Origin: Sulfuritalea sp.
GTDB taxonomy: Bacteria > Pseudomonadota > Gammaproteobacteria > Burkholderiales > Rhodocyclaceae
Length of the DNA stretch: 64,000 nucleotides
Direction: 5' to 3'
Assembly: GCA_016716965.1 (NCBI GenBank)
Contig: JADJUP010000052.1
Span: 1 to 64,000 of the forward strand
Part shown: in pieces, positions 33,788-43,941 of the stretch
Position numbering within the stretch: the stretch's first letter is position 1
Layout: every line of letters starts with the position of its first letter
Made by a program: the position numbers and the translations under genes
The notes under the pieces: generated by a model
Told to the model about the DNA's origin: nothing
What the model saw: the letters and a program-made list of their open reading frames with translations, nothing else
Databases searched by the model: none

Positions 33788-35526
33788 CGACCACGAGACC
33801 AACCATTCATGTGTGCTGCGTACTGCTAGTTGCCGCAATCCTTGCCGGTTGCGCCGCTCCGCAGCGCGCCGGCAGCGACGTGCACGGCCAGATCAACGAT
33901 GTCCTGCTGAAATCGGCGACCGAGCGCAAGGTGCCGACCGCCGAGGTCGCCGACAAGTCGTTGATGCCGCCCCTGGCGCCGCCGGCGGCGGCCGAAGCGG
34001 CGGAACCGCGCTTCGATCTTTCGGTGGTCAACGCGCCCGCCACGCAGGTCTTCATGGCCCTGGTATCGGGCACGCGCTACAGCATGCTGATGCCACCCGA
34101 CGTCAGCGGCAGCCTTACCGTCAACCTGAAGGACGTCACGGTGATCGAGGCGCTCGATACGATCCGGGACCTTTACGGCTACGAATATCGCGTGCAGGGC
34201 AAGCGAATCTTCATCGAACCCAATACGATCCAAAGCAGAGTCTTTCAGATAAATTACCTGGCCAGTCGGCGCCAAGGCAGTAGTGATTTGCGAGTCACCG
34301 GGAGTTCCATGACCTCTGGCACAGGTGCCTCGGGGGCATCAACAACGGCTGAGCCGGCAACCCCGGTTTCCGGGCGGACCGCAACCGGCACCACCCCCTC
34401 TGCACGGAGCAACGACACCAGTCGCGTCAGCATGACGACAGACAGCGATTTCTGGGGCGACCTGAATCGTGCGCTGGTGACCATCGTCGGCGATACCGAA
34501 GGGCGCAGCGTCGTCGTCAATCCTTCTTCGGGTGTAGTGCTGGTCCGAGCCCTGCCGATTGAATTGCGCAACGTCGAAAAGTATCTCAGGGCCACCCAAC
34601 TGGTTGCCGAGCGGCAGGTCATGCTCGAGGCCAAGATCATAGACGTCACGCTGTCCGAGGACTTTCAGACAGGCGTCAACTGGGGCGCCTTCAAGAGCCG
34701 TGGAAACAGCCACACGGCTATTGGCACGGTCGCCCCAGGCACTACCTTGACTACCTCTGTAAACAATGCCGTCGGCGGTGGTGCTGCGGCGTTGGGAAAT
34801 ACAGAGTTGGGGATCCTGCCGGGCGAGGCTGGGGGAATCGCGGCCGCAATCCTGGGCAAGGGCTTCATCGGCCTCGCGCTGCAGACATCCAATTTTGCGG
34901 CACTGCTGAATTTCCTTGAAACCCAGGGTAGTGTCTCGGTGCTGTCTTCACCGCGCATCGCCACGCTCAACAATCAGAAGGCGGTACTCAAGGTGGGAAC
35001 AGATCGCATGTTCCTGACCAACCTCACCCTTGGCGTCCCCGCCACGAGCACAACCGCCGCAACGGCCCCGAGCTTCACGATGCAGCCGTACTTTTCCGGG
35101 ATATCGCTCGACGTAACTCCACAGATCGACGAAGACGGCAATATCATTTTGCACGTCCACCCGGCCATCAGTACTGTCGCCGATGACGAGAAGCAGATCG
35201 ATCTCGGTACCGGAGTACCGATCAGGCTGCCCTTCGCCGTGAGCCAAATCAACGAAACCGACAGCATTGTTCGTGTCCAGGACGGCAACATCGTCGCCAT
35301 CGGCGGCCTGATGCGCCAGGAATCGGCCGCCGACCGCTCGCAGTTGCCGGGCGCCAGCGGTTTCGTGGCCAACGCGCTGGGCCAGCGCTCGTCGACCTTG
35401 CGCAAGCGCGAGCTGGTGATACTGATCAAGCCGACGCTGATCGACAGCGACCGCGCCTGGGCGCAGGACATCAAGGACGTGCAGGAGCGCGTCAAGGGCT
35501 ATCCGGGCGGCCAGCTCGCGCAGTAG
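33784..35526 (+). CDS. mshL: MSHA secretin MshL
   Basis: The 580-residue lipoprotein has a signal ending LAGC (acylated Cys) and forms the outer-membrane channel. It contains an N0-like region (FDLSVVNAPATQVFMALVSG), a secretin N domain (about residues 120-265) interrupted by a Ser/Thr/Gly-rich disordered loop (about 160-220), and the C-terminal secretin domain (about 275-565) with the family segment VQDGNIVAIGGLM. The disordered loop lies in DNA that looks less GC-rich than its surroundings. Confidence 0.93.
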   Translation: MTTTRPTIHVCCVLLVAAILAGCAAPQRAGSDVHGQINDVLLKSATERKVPTAEVADKSLMPPLAPPAAAEAAEPRFDLSVVNAPATQVFMALVSGTRYSMLMPPDVSGSLTVNLKDVTVIEALDTIRDLYGYEYRVQGKRIFIEPNTIQSRVFQINYLASRRQGSSDLRVTGSSMTSGTGASGASTTAEPATPVSGRTATGTTPSARSNDTSRVSMTTDSDFWGDLNRALVTIVGDTEGRSVVVNPSSGVVLVRALPIELRNVEKYLRATQLVAERQVMLEAKIIDVTLSEDFQTGVNWGAFKSRGNSHTAIGTVAPGTTLTTSVNNAVGGGAAALGNTELGILPGEAGGIAAAILGKGFIGLALQTSNFAALLNFLETQGSVSVLSSPRIATLNNQKAVLKVGTDRMFLTNLTLGVPATSTTAATAPSFTMQPYFSGISLDVTPQIDEDGNIILHVHPAISTVADDEKQIDLGTGVPIRLPFAVSQINETDSIVRVQDGNIVAIGGLMRQESAADRSQLPGASGFVANALGQRSSTLRKRELVILIKPTLIDSDRAWAQDIKDVQERVKGYPGGQLAQ

Positions 35527-35564
35527 GTCGGATCGAGCGCGAACTACCCCGGCACGGACGCCAG

Positions 35565-36401
35565 ATGTACCTCAAACACTTCGGTCTCCACGAGATGCCA
35601 TTCGGTATCACCCCGGACACCAGCTTCATTTATTCGGCCGATGCCCACCAGGAAGCGCTCAACACCCTGCTGATCGGCCTCGACACGGGCGAGGGCTTCA
35701 TCAAGATCACGGGCGAGGTCGGCACCGGCAAGACGCTGCTGTGCCGGCGCTTCCTTGCCACGCTGGGCGAGGACCAGGTGGTTGCCTACCTGCCCAACCC
35801 GATGCTGGAGCCACGCGTCCTGCTGATCGCGATTGCCGAGGAGCTCGGACTCAATCTGACGGGGCAGGATCACGAGTTCCACCTCGTCAAGGAATTCAAT
35901 CGGCATCTGCTGGAGATGGCGGCCAACGGCAAACGGGTGGTGATCTGCATCGACGAGGCACAGTCGATGCCGCTGGAAAGCCTGGAAGCCTTGCGCCTGC
36001 TGTCCAACCTCGAAACCGAAAAGCGCAAGCTCTTGCAGGTCGTGATGTTCGGCCAGCCCGAACTGGACCAGAAGCTGGCCAATCCCGCCGTGCGCCAACT
36101 GCGCCAGCGCATCGTGTTTCATTACCGGATGCCGGGCTTGCGCCAGCAGGAAGCCGGGCATTACCTCGCCCACCGCCTGCGTGTCGCCGGACATCGCGAC
36201 GGCGACGTGTTTCCTCCCGCCAGCGTGCGCCTGCTTTACCGACTGTCGAGCGGTACGCCGCGCCTGGTCAACGTGCTGGCACACAAGTCGTTGCTGCTGG
36301 CCTACGGCGAAGGCAAGACACGCGTCAGCCGTGCCCATGTCAAGCTGGCCGGCCGCGATACCGAAGGCCTGCCGGCGCTGTATTGGTGGCAGGGATGGTG
36401 A
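35565..36401 (+). CDS. mshM: MshM AAA ATPase (ExeA/GspA-like)
   Basis: The 278-residue protein starts MYLKHFGLHEMPFGITPDTSFIY, typical of ExeA-family ATPases. Walker A is TGEVGTGKTLLCR (about residue 48), Walker B VVICIDEAQSM and the sensor QPELDQKL. Such proteins help insert or organise secretins in the cell wall. It lies 38 bases after mshL. Confidence 0.92.
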   Translation: MYLKHFGLHEMPFGITPDTSFIYSADAHQEALNTLLIGLDTGEGFIKITGEVGTGKTLLCRRFLATLGEDQVVAYLPNPMLEPRVLLIAIAEELGLNLTGQDHEFHLVKEFNRHLLEMAANGKRVVICIDEAQSMPLESLEALRLLSNLETEKRKLLQVVMFGQPELDQKLANPAVRQLRQRIVFHYRMPGLRQQEAGHYLAHRLRVAGHRDGDVFPPASVRLLYRLSSGTPRLVNVLAHKSLLLAYGEGKTRVSRAHVKLAGRDTEGLPALYWWQGW

Positions 36402-36468
36402 GCCCTCCGCGCCGCCGCAGTCGGCTGGCAATGCAGTACCGGCCGTGGAACGGGGGGAGGGTAGTTCC

Positions 36469-37638
36469 ATGAGCCTGGTAAACAAGATGTTGCGCGACCT
36501 CGATGCCCGCCGTGTCGGTGACGGCGAGCGCGCGGCGCTGCCCGCCGCGGTGACACCGCTGGCAGCGCACCAGGAGCCGCGGCCGGTCCTGCCGCGCCTG
36601 CTGCTGTCGGCTCTGGGTTTAGTCGCGCTCGGTATCGCGGCCTGGTATGCCATGCCGATTTCCGGTCCGCAGCCATCCATCGTGGCGCCGGTGGTGGTCG
36701 CTCCGTCACCGGATGCCGTTCCAACTCCCCTGGTTGCCGCGGCACCGGCCGCTGCGGCACCGGCGGTAGTGGCGGAGCCTGCGGCGGCGGCCGTGCGCTC
36801 GTCCGCCCCCACCCCTGTCGTGGCCCTGCCTGCGTTGCGCATGGCCGATGCATTGGTCGCACCTCCGGCGGCAAGGCCGGAACCCGCGCGCAAGCCGCCT
36901 GCGGCGCCACCCAAGCCAGCGTCTCCAGCGTCTCCTGTGGTCCCTGCCGTGTCGCCAGCGCCGACTTCCAGTCCGCCCGTGGCCGAGCCGATGCCCCGGC
37001 CGGCCCCCGTCGTCGCGACCAAGGCGACACCGGCACCGGCCGAAGCGCTCATCGAAAAGCAGCTGCGCCAGCCGAGCGCGGCCGAACGCGCCGAAGCCGG
37101 GTATCGACGGGGTCTTGCGGTAGCACGACAGGGGCTGGCGGAAGACGCCATCGGAATTTATCGGACAGCCCTGGCGGACCAGCCCGAACATGCCGCGGCA
37201 CGCCAGGCGCTGGCGGCGCTCTTGATCGAGGCTCGGCGCTACGACGAGGCGGAGGACGTGTTACGCAAGGGGACCGACATTGCCGCGGCGCGCCTTGCGT
37301 CGACGCTGGCGCTGGCCCGCCTGCAGGTCGAGCGCAACCAGGCCGCGGCGGCGCTGGAAACCCTGCAAAAGCATGCGGCGGCAGGCGAGCGTAGTCCGGA
37401 GTACCAGGGCTTTGCCGGCGCGCTGCTGAATCGTGCCGGACGTTCGGGCGAAGCCGTGGCACATTACCAGGCCGCGACGCGGCTGGCTCCCGGCGAAGGT
37501 CGCTGGTGGGCGGGGCTGGGCATCGCACTCGACGCCGCGGGCAAGGGCCCCGAGGCGCGCGACGCCTACCAGAAGGCACGCAGCCTGCCCGGACTGCCGG
37601 CCGACCTCGCGCAGCACGTGGAGCAGCGCTTGCGCTAG
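36469..37638 (+). CDS. mshN: MshN-like TPR protein
   Basis: The 389-residue protein starts MSLVNKMLRDLDARR, the signature N-terminus of MshN/ExeB-like proteins. A membrane helix (about residues 43-62) follows, then an Ala/Pro-rich linker (about 65-195), then TPR repeats (about 200-389). The linker includes a dispersed-repeat copy read as PAVSPAPTSS. A strong GGGGGGAGGG ribosome-binding site precedes the ATG. In-frame codons back to 36181 lie inside mshM. Confidence 0.85.
   Translation: MSLVNKMLRDLDARRVGDGERAALPAAVTPLAAHQEPRPVLPRLLLSALGLVALGIAAWYAMPISGPQPSIVAPVVVAPSPDAVPTPLVAAAPAAAAPAVVAEPAAAAVRSSAPTPVVALPALRMADALVAPPAARPEPARKPPAAPPKPASPASPVVPAVSPAPTSSPPVAEPMPRPAPVVATKATPAPAEALIEKQLRQPSAAERAEAGYRRGLAVARQGLAEDAIGIYRTALADQPEHAAARQALAALLIEARRYDEAEDVLRKGTDIAAARLASTLALARLQVERNQAAAALETLQKHAAAGERSPEYQGFAGALLNRAGRSGEAVAHYQAATRLAPGEGRWWAGLGIALDAAGKGPEARDAYQKARSLPGLPADLAQHVEQRLR
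36946..36967 (+). repeat. Dispersed repeat, copy 9 (inside mshN linker)
   Basis: GCCGTGTCGCCAGCGCCGAC matches the core at 19 of 20 positions. It is read as AVSPAPT in a disordered Ala/Pro linker. Confidence 0.8.
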
Positions 37639-37665
37639 GCGCTCAGGGTGGCGGTCTGCGGCCGC

Positions 37666-38055
37666 TCAGTCGCTCTGCTGTTCAGCGGCGACGAGCTTGC
37701 TTTGCGCCCAGGTTCGCAGGTGTCCCAGTGGCCCGGTCAGGTTCGCCCAGGCATCCCGCATGGTGCGCTTGAGATTTTCACGCTGGTTCTTGTCAGAGCG
37801 CACAAAGTGCTGCAACTGTTCCTGGATCAGTTCCCGCGCGCGGTCCTCGGCGCGCATCTGCACCACGCGCAACGCGTCGCGCGCGGTGTCGTCGCTGGAG
37901 AGCGAGAAGGGCAGGTTGATCAGTGTGGCGAGCCGCGCGACTTCGCGCAGGGTATCGGCACGTTCGATCAGGGAGACCTGGCCGTCGCAGCGCGTAGCGA
38001 ATCGACGCGCTTCCATGCGCTGCATGTTCCTGTCGACCGGATCGCGGAGTGCCAT
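37666..38055 (-). CDS. Small protein of unknown function
   Basis: The 129-residue, mostly helical, charged protein has no signal or membrane segment. A central stretch reads TLREVARLATLINLPFSL and the C-terminal half is basic with an amphipathic helix pattern. It is convergent with mshN and follows comF in the same direction. The family was not recognised. Confidence 0.6.
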   Translation of the reverse strand: MALRDPVDRNMQRMEARRFATRCDGQVSLIERADTLREVARLATLINLPFSLSSDDTARDALRVVQMRAEDRARELIQEQLQHFVRSDKNQRENLKRTMRDAWANLTGPLGHLRTWAQSKLVAAEQQSD

Positions 38056-38104
38056 GGGATGTCACTGAATGGATAAGCGCCGATTGTAACGTCAGTGCGT
38101 CGGC

Positions 38105-38815
38105 TCAGGCCTTGAGCGCCCGCGCCAGCACGCGATTTTCGACGCGGCTCGCACCGTGCGCCTTCAATGTCCGAGCCAGTTCGTCGAGCGTGGCGCCGGT
38201 GGTCATGACGTCGTCAACCACCAGCACCTTCATGCCGGCGAGGTCGATGTCGCATTCGAAGGCATGGCGGATGTTCTTCGCCCGTTCCTTCCAGGGCAGG
38301 CTGGCTTGCGGCGTGGTGTCGCGGTGGCGCCGCACGTGACGGGTCTCCAGCGGAGCGCCGCAGGATCGCGCCAGCGGCCTCGCGAGTTCGAGCGCCTGGT
38401 TGAAGCCGCGCTCGGCCAGTCGCAGCGCCGCGAGCGGAACCGGCAGGATCAGGTCGGGTGCGGGCGAAGGCGCGGGCAGGCTGGCGAGTTCGCAGCCGAG
38501 AAAGTCGGCGCTGGCGAGACGGTGCGCATACTTCAGTGCCTGTACCAGGCGATCGAGCGGGAACTCGTAGCGGAATACGGCCCGCGTGGCATCAAAATGC
38601 GGCGGGTGCCTGAGGCAGGCACCGCAGGTTTGCGCACCCGGAGTCGGCAGCGCGCATACGGGACAGCATTCGGGCGACAGGCGCGGCAGGGCGTCGGCAC
38701 ACGCGGGGCAGAGCAGGTCGTCGCCGGCGGCGGCGCGACACAGCAGGCAATCCTGCGGCAGGCAGGCGGCGACGCCGTGGCGCAAGGCCTTTGCCACATG
38801 GGCTGCAATTGACAA
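38105..38815 (-). CDS. comF: ComF-family phosphoribosyltransferase-like protein
   Basis: The 236-residue protein has an N-terminal zinc finger region (CLLC, CPAC, CPVC, CGAC pairs) and a PRT domain with the PRPP loop VLVVDDVMTTGATLDELA. ComF/GntX proteins are needed for DNA uptake in several competent bacteria. The segment RLASADF is encoded by sequence matching the dispersed repeat (38504-38524). It is divergent from bioB. Confidence 0.92.
   Translation of the reverse strand: MSIAAHVAKALRHGVAACLPQDCLLCRAAAGDDLLCPACADALPRLSPECCPVCALPTPGAQTCGACLRHPPHFDATRAVFRYEFPLDRLVQALKYAHRLASADFLGCELASLPAPSPAPDLILPVPLAALRLAERGFNQALELARPLARSCGAPLETRHVRRHRDTTPQASLPWKERAKNIRHAFECDIDLAGMKVLVVDDVMTTGATLDELARTLKAHGASRVENRVLARALKA
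38504..38524 (-). repeat. Dispersed repeat-like sequence, copy 10 (inside comF)
   Basis: GTCGGCGCTGGCGAGACGGT matches the core with two differences and is preceded by the AAA of the full form. ComF proteins often have a similar R-L-A-x-A-D at this place, so part of the match may be coincidental. Confidence 0.4.
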
Positions 38816-38871
38816 GCCGGGCTCCTTCCACCAAGATTCGCGCCTCCCCGCATTCTAGCGAGTCCCCTGCG

Positions 38872-39873
38872 ATGACTGCCACCCGCACTGCCCAACCCGC
38901 TGCCCAAGCTTCCGCCCAGGTCCATGCCGCGTCACCGGTTCCCGCCCTGCGCTGGACCACCGATGCCCTGGTCGCCCTGTTCGAGCTGCCCTTCAACGAC
39001 CTGCTGTTCCGCGCGCAGGAAGTGCATCGCAAGCACCATCAGCCCAATGCGGTTCAGTTGTCGACCCTGCTGTCGATCAAGACCGGCGGCTGCTCCGAGG
39101 ACTGCGGCTATTGTTCGCAATCGGCGCACCACGGCGAGGCCGAGCGCGAGGCGCTGCTGGATGTCGACGAGGTGGTGAGCGCGGCCAAGGCGGCCAAGGA
39201 CAAGGGCGCCACGCGTTTCTGCATGGGCGCGGCCTGGCGCGGGCCGAAGGACAAGGACCTGGATCGCGTGGCGACCATGATCGGCGCGGTCAAGGCGCTG
39301 GGCATGGAAACCTGCGTCACGCTGGGCATGCTCAAGGCCGGCCAGGCCGAGCGCCTCAAGGCGGCCGGGCTCGACTACTACAACCACAACCTGGATACCG
39401 CGCCGGAGTTCTACGGCAAGGTGATCAGCACCCACAGCCAGCAGGATCGCTTCGACACCCTGGGCCAGGTGCGCGAGGCCGGCATCAAGGTCTGCTGCGG
39501 CGGCATCGTCGGCATGGGCGAGACGCGCCGCGCGCGGGCATCGCTGCTGGCGGAACTGGCCAACCTGACGCCGCCGCCGGAATCGGTGCCGATCAACCAG
39601 CTGGTGCCGATGCCCGGCACGCCGCTGGAAAACGCGCCGCCGCTGGATCCCTTCGAGTTCGTCCGCACCATCGCCGTGGCGCGCATCATCATGCCGACTT
39701 CCCTGGTGCGGCTGTCGGCGGGCCGCCAGGAAATGAGCGACGAACTGCAGGCGCTGTGCTTCCTCGCCGGCGCCAATTCGATCTTCTACGGCGACAAGCT
39801 GCTGACGGCCGACAATCCGGAAGCCGGGCGCGACGAGGCCTTGTTCAAGCGACTGGGGCTGCACGCCGCCTGA
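38872..39873 (+). CDS. bioB: Biotin synthase
   Basis: The 333-residue radical-SAM enzyme inserts sulfur into dethiobiotin. The 4Fe-4S motif is CSEDCGYC (C-x3-C-x2-C), and the [2Fe-2S] cluster ligands are in FCMGAAWRGP, METCVTLGM and VCCGGIVGMGE. The ATG at 38872 leaves an Ala/Gln-rich N-terminal extension before WTTDALVALFELPF. Codons upstream to 38791 lie in the comF-bioB spacer and in comF. Confidence 0.97.
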   Translation: MTATRTAQPAAQASAQVHAASPVPALRWTTDALVALFELPFNDLLFRAQEVHRKHHQPNAVQLSTLLSIKTGGCSEDCGYCSQSAHHGEAEREALLDVDEVVSAAKAAKDKGATRFCMGAAWRGPKDKDLDRVATMIGAVKALGMETCVTLGMLKAGQAERLKAAGLDYYNHNLDTAPEFYGKVISTHSQQDRFDTLGQVREAGIKVCCGGIVGMGETRRARASLLAELANLTPPPESVPINQLVPMPGTPLENAPPLDPFEFVRTIAVARIIMPTSLVRLSAGRQEMSDELQALCFLAGANSIFYGDKLLTADNPEAGRDEALFKRLGLHAA

Positions 39874-40012
39874 GAATAAATCTACTGCGCGTGCCGGATC
39901 GGGGCTTGGGCGGTGCTCGCATCCTCAGACACGACGACACCGGTAGCTGCGCTCCGGCCGCACCCCGCTGCGGCCCGCTCGCTACGATTTCTTCACAGGC
40001 TCTGGCTTCGTA

Positions 40013-40831
40013 ATGCGCGGCGACTTTTCCACGGCCGCCGCGACCTACGACTCGGCTGCCGTGCTTGCCCGCGAAGTGGGCGCTCGCATGGCACAGCGCC
40101 TCGACCTGGTAAAGATTGCTCCACAGCGGGTCGCCGACATTGGCTGCGCCACGGGCGACGGCATCCGCGAACTGCAACGTCGTTATCCGAAAGCCCTGCC
40201 GCTCGCGCTGGACTTTGCCCTGCCCATGCTGCACGCGGTGCGCCGCGCCGCGCCCCGACTGCAGCGTGTCATGGGACGTGGACCGCGGCTGGTAAATGCC
40301 GATGTACGCGCCTTGCCCCTCGCGTCCGGTACGCTCGGTCTGGTCTGGTCGAACCTGATGCTGCACTGGCTCGACGATCCGCTGCCGGCATTCCGCGAGC
40401 TGCACCGTGCGCTGGAGGTCGGCGGCCTGTTGTGCTTTGCCACGCTCGGCCCTGACACACTGAAGGAGTTGCGCGACGCCGCCGCAGGAGTCGGCGCCGG
40501 CGATACGGCGAAGCGCTTCCTCGACATGCACGACCTCGGCGACATGCTGGTCGCCGCCGGCTTCGGCGATCCGGTGATGGACATGGAAATGGTCACCCTG
40601 ACCTACGACACACCGCGCCGCTTCCTGGCCGACCAGCGCCACCTCGGGGTGCGCGACGGCCTGCTGGGGCGCCAGGGCTGGCGCGACTGGCGGCGCCTCC
40701 TGGCCGCCTGGCCGCGCGACACCTCCGGGCGCCTGCCGGCCAGCTTCGAGATCGTCTACGGCCACGCCTGGAAGCCGGAGCCACGAAAAATCGCCGACGG
40801 CCGCGCCGTGATCAGCTTTCGTCCGCGATGA
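40013..40831 (+). CDS. bioC: Malonyl-ACP O-methyltransferase BioC
   Basis: The 272-residue SAM methyltransferase starts pimelate synthesis for biotin by masking malonyl-ACP as its methyl ester. Motif I is VADIGCATGDG, and LVWSNLMLHWLDD, TLGPDTLKELRD and FLDMHDLGDMLVAAGF are BioC segments. Between the last two lies GVGAGDTAK, encoded by the dispersed repeat, without a visible change in length. Linkage to bioB supports the call. Confidence 0.9.
   Translation: MRGDFSTAAATYDSAAVLAREVGARMAQRLDLVKIAPQRVADIGCATGDGIRELQRRYPKALPLALDFALPMLHAVRRAAPRLQRVMGRGPRLVNADVRALPLASGTLGLVWSNLMLHWLDDPLPAFRELHRALEVGGLLCFATLGPDTLKELRDAAAGVGAGDTAKRFLDMHDLGDMLVAAGFGDPVMDMEMVTLTYDTPRRFLADQRHLGVRDGLLGRQGWRDWRRLLAAWPRDTSGRLPASFEIVYGHAWKPEPRKIADGRAVISFRPR
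40490..40510 (-). repeat. Dispersed repeat, copy 11 (inside bioC)
   Basis: GTCGGCGCCGGCGATACGGC differs from the core at one position and is read as VGAGDTA in a loop between two conserved BioC segments. Confidence 0.75.
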
Positions 40832-40980
40832 AGCGCGCCAGACAAAGAATCCTGAAGCCACGCAATCCGCTGGCGATCGCCCCGCTGCTGAAGAAGGGCG
40901 GCGCCCACCAGCGCCAGGACAAGCGCGCCAGCCGCGCGCGGCAGAAGTCCGCCCTGCGGCGGCAAGACACCGAAACCTGA
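40828..40980 (+). CDS. Small basic protein, 50 residues
   Basis: An ATG overlapping the bioC stop (ATGA) opens a 50-codon frame rich in Arg, Lys and Gln, beginning MKRARQRILKPRNPLAI and containing LLKKGGAHQ. The overlap and composition suggest a genuine small gene. It could bind nucleic acid, judging only from its charge. Confidence 0.55.
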   Translation: MKRARQRILKPRNPLAIAPLLKKGGAHQRQDKRASRARQKSALRRQDTET

Positions 40981-41067
40981 TCTTCCGCGAGTCGGAATTC
41001 GACCGTCCCGGGCATCCCGGCGATGGTGCTCGCCCCTTTGCGCCGTTCGCCTACGTAAAAACCACTA

Positions 41068-41102
41068 TTGCGCATTGTGAAGTACTATTTTATAATGCGC
41101 AA
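41068..41102 (+). promoter_or_regulatory. aceE promoter with overlapping inverted repeat
   Basis: A -35 TTGCGC (41068-41073) and a perfect -10 TATAAT (41091-41096) are 17 bases apart. A perfect inverted repeat TTGCGCATT-N17-AATGCGCAA (41068-41076 and 41094-41102) brackets exactly this promoter. A dimeric regulator bound here would cover both promoter elements. The leader to aceE is about 160 bases. Confidence 0.7.
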
Positions 41103-41262
41103 CACTCGCAGTTCGCCAGTCGATAAAACGGGTCTATGCTGCGAAAGAAAAGCGTTGTGGATGTTTTGCGCAGGCTGATCCCTGCGGCGCATTCCGGCGT
41201 GCCAAGCAGGACGTCCGCGGGACGATCTCCGGCGGACACTCACCAACAGACGAGGAGAAGTC

Positions 41263-43938
<2,676 letters not shown>

Positions 43939-43941
43939 GCC

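Noticed and set aside
34490..34512. GTCGGCGATACCG in mshL resembling the repeat
   Set aside because: It lacks the central GCTGGC, and the protein segment IVGDTEGRSVVVN looks like ordinary secretin sequence.
36181..36468. Long in-frame upstream extension of mshN
   Set aside because: It lies inside mshM in another frame. The MSLVNKMLRDLD start at 36469 is the family-standard N-terminus with a strong ribosome-binding site.
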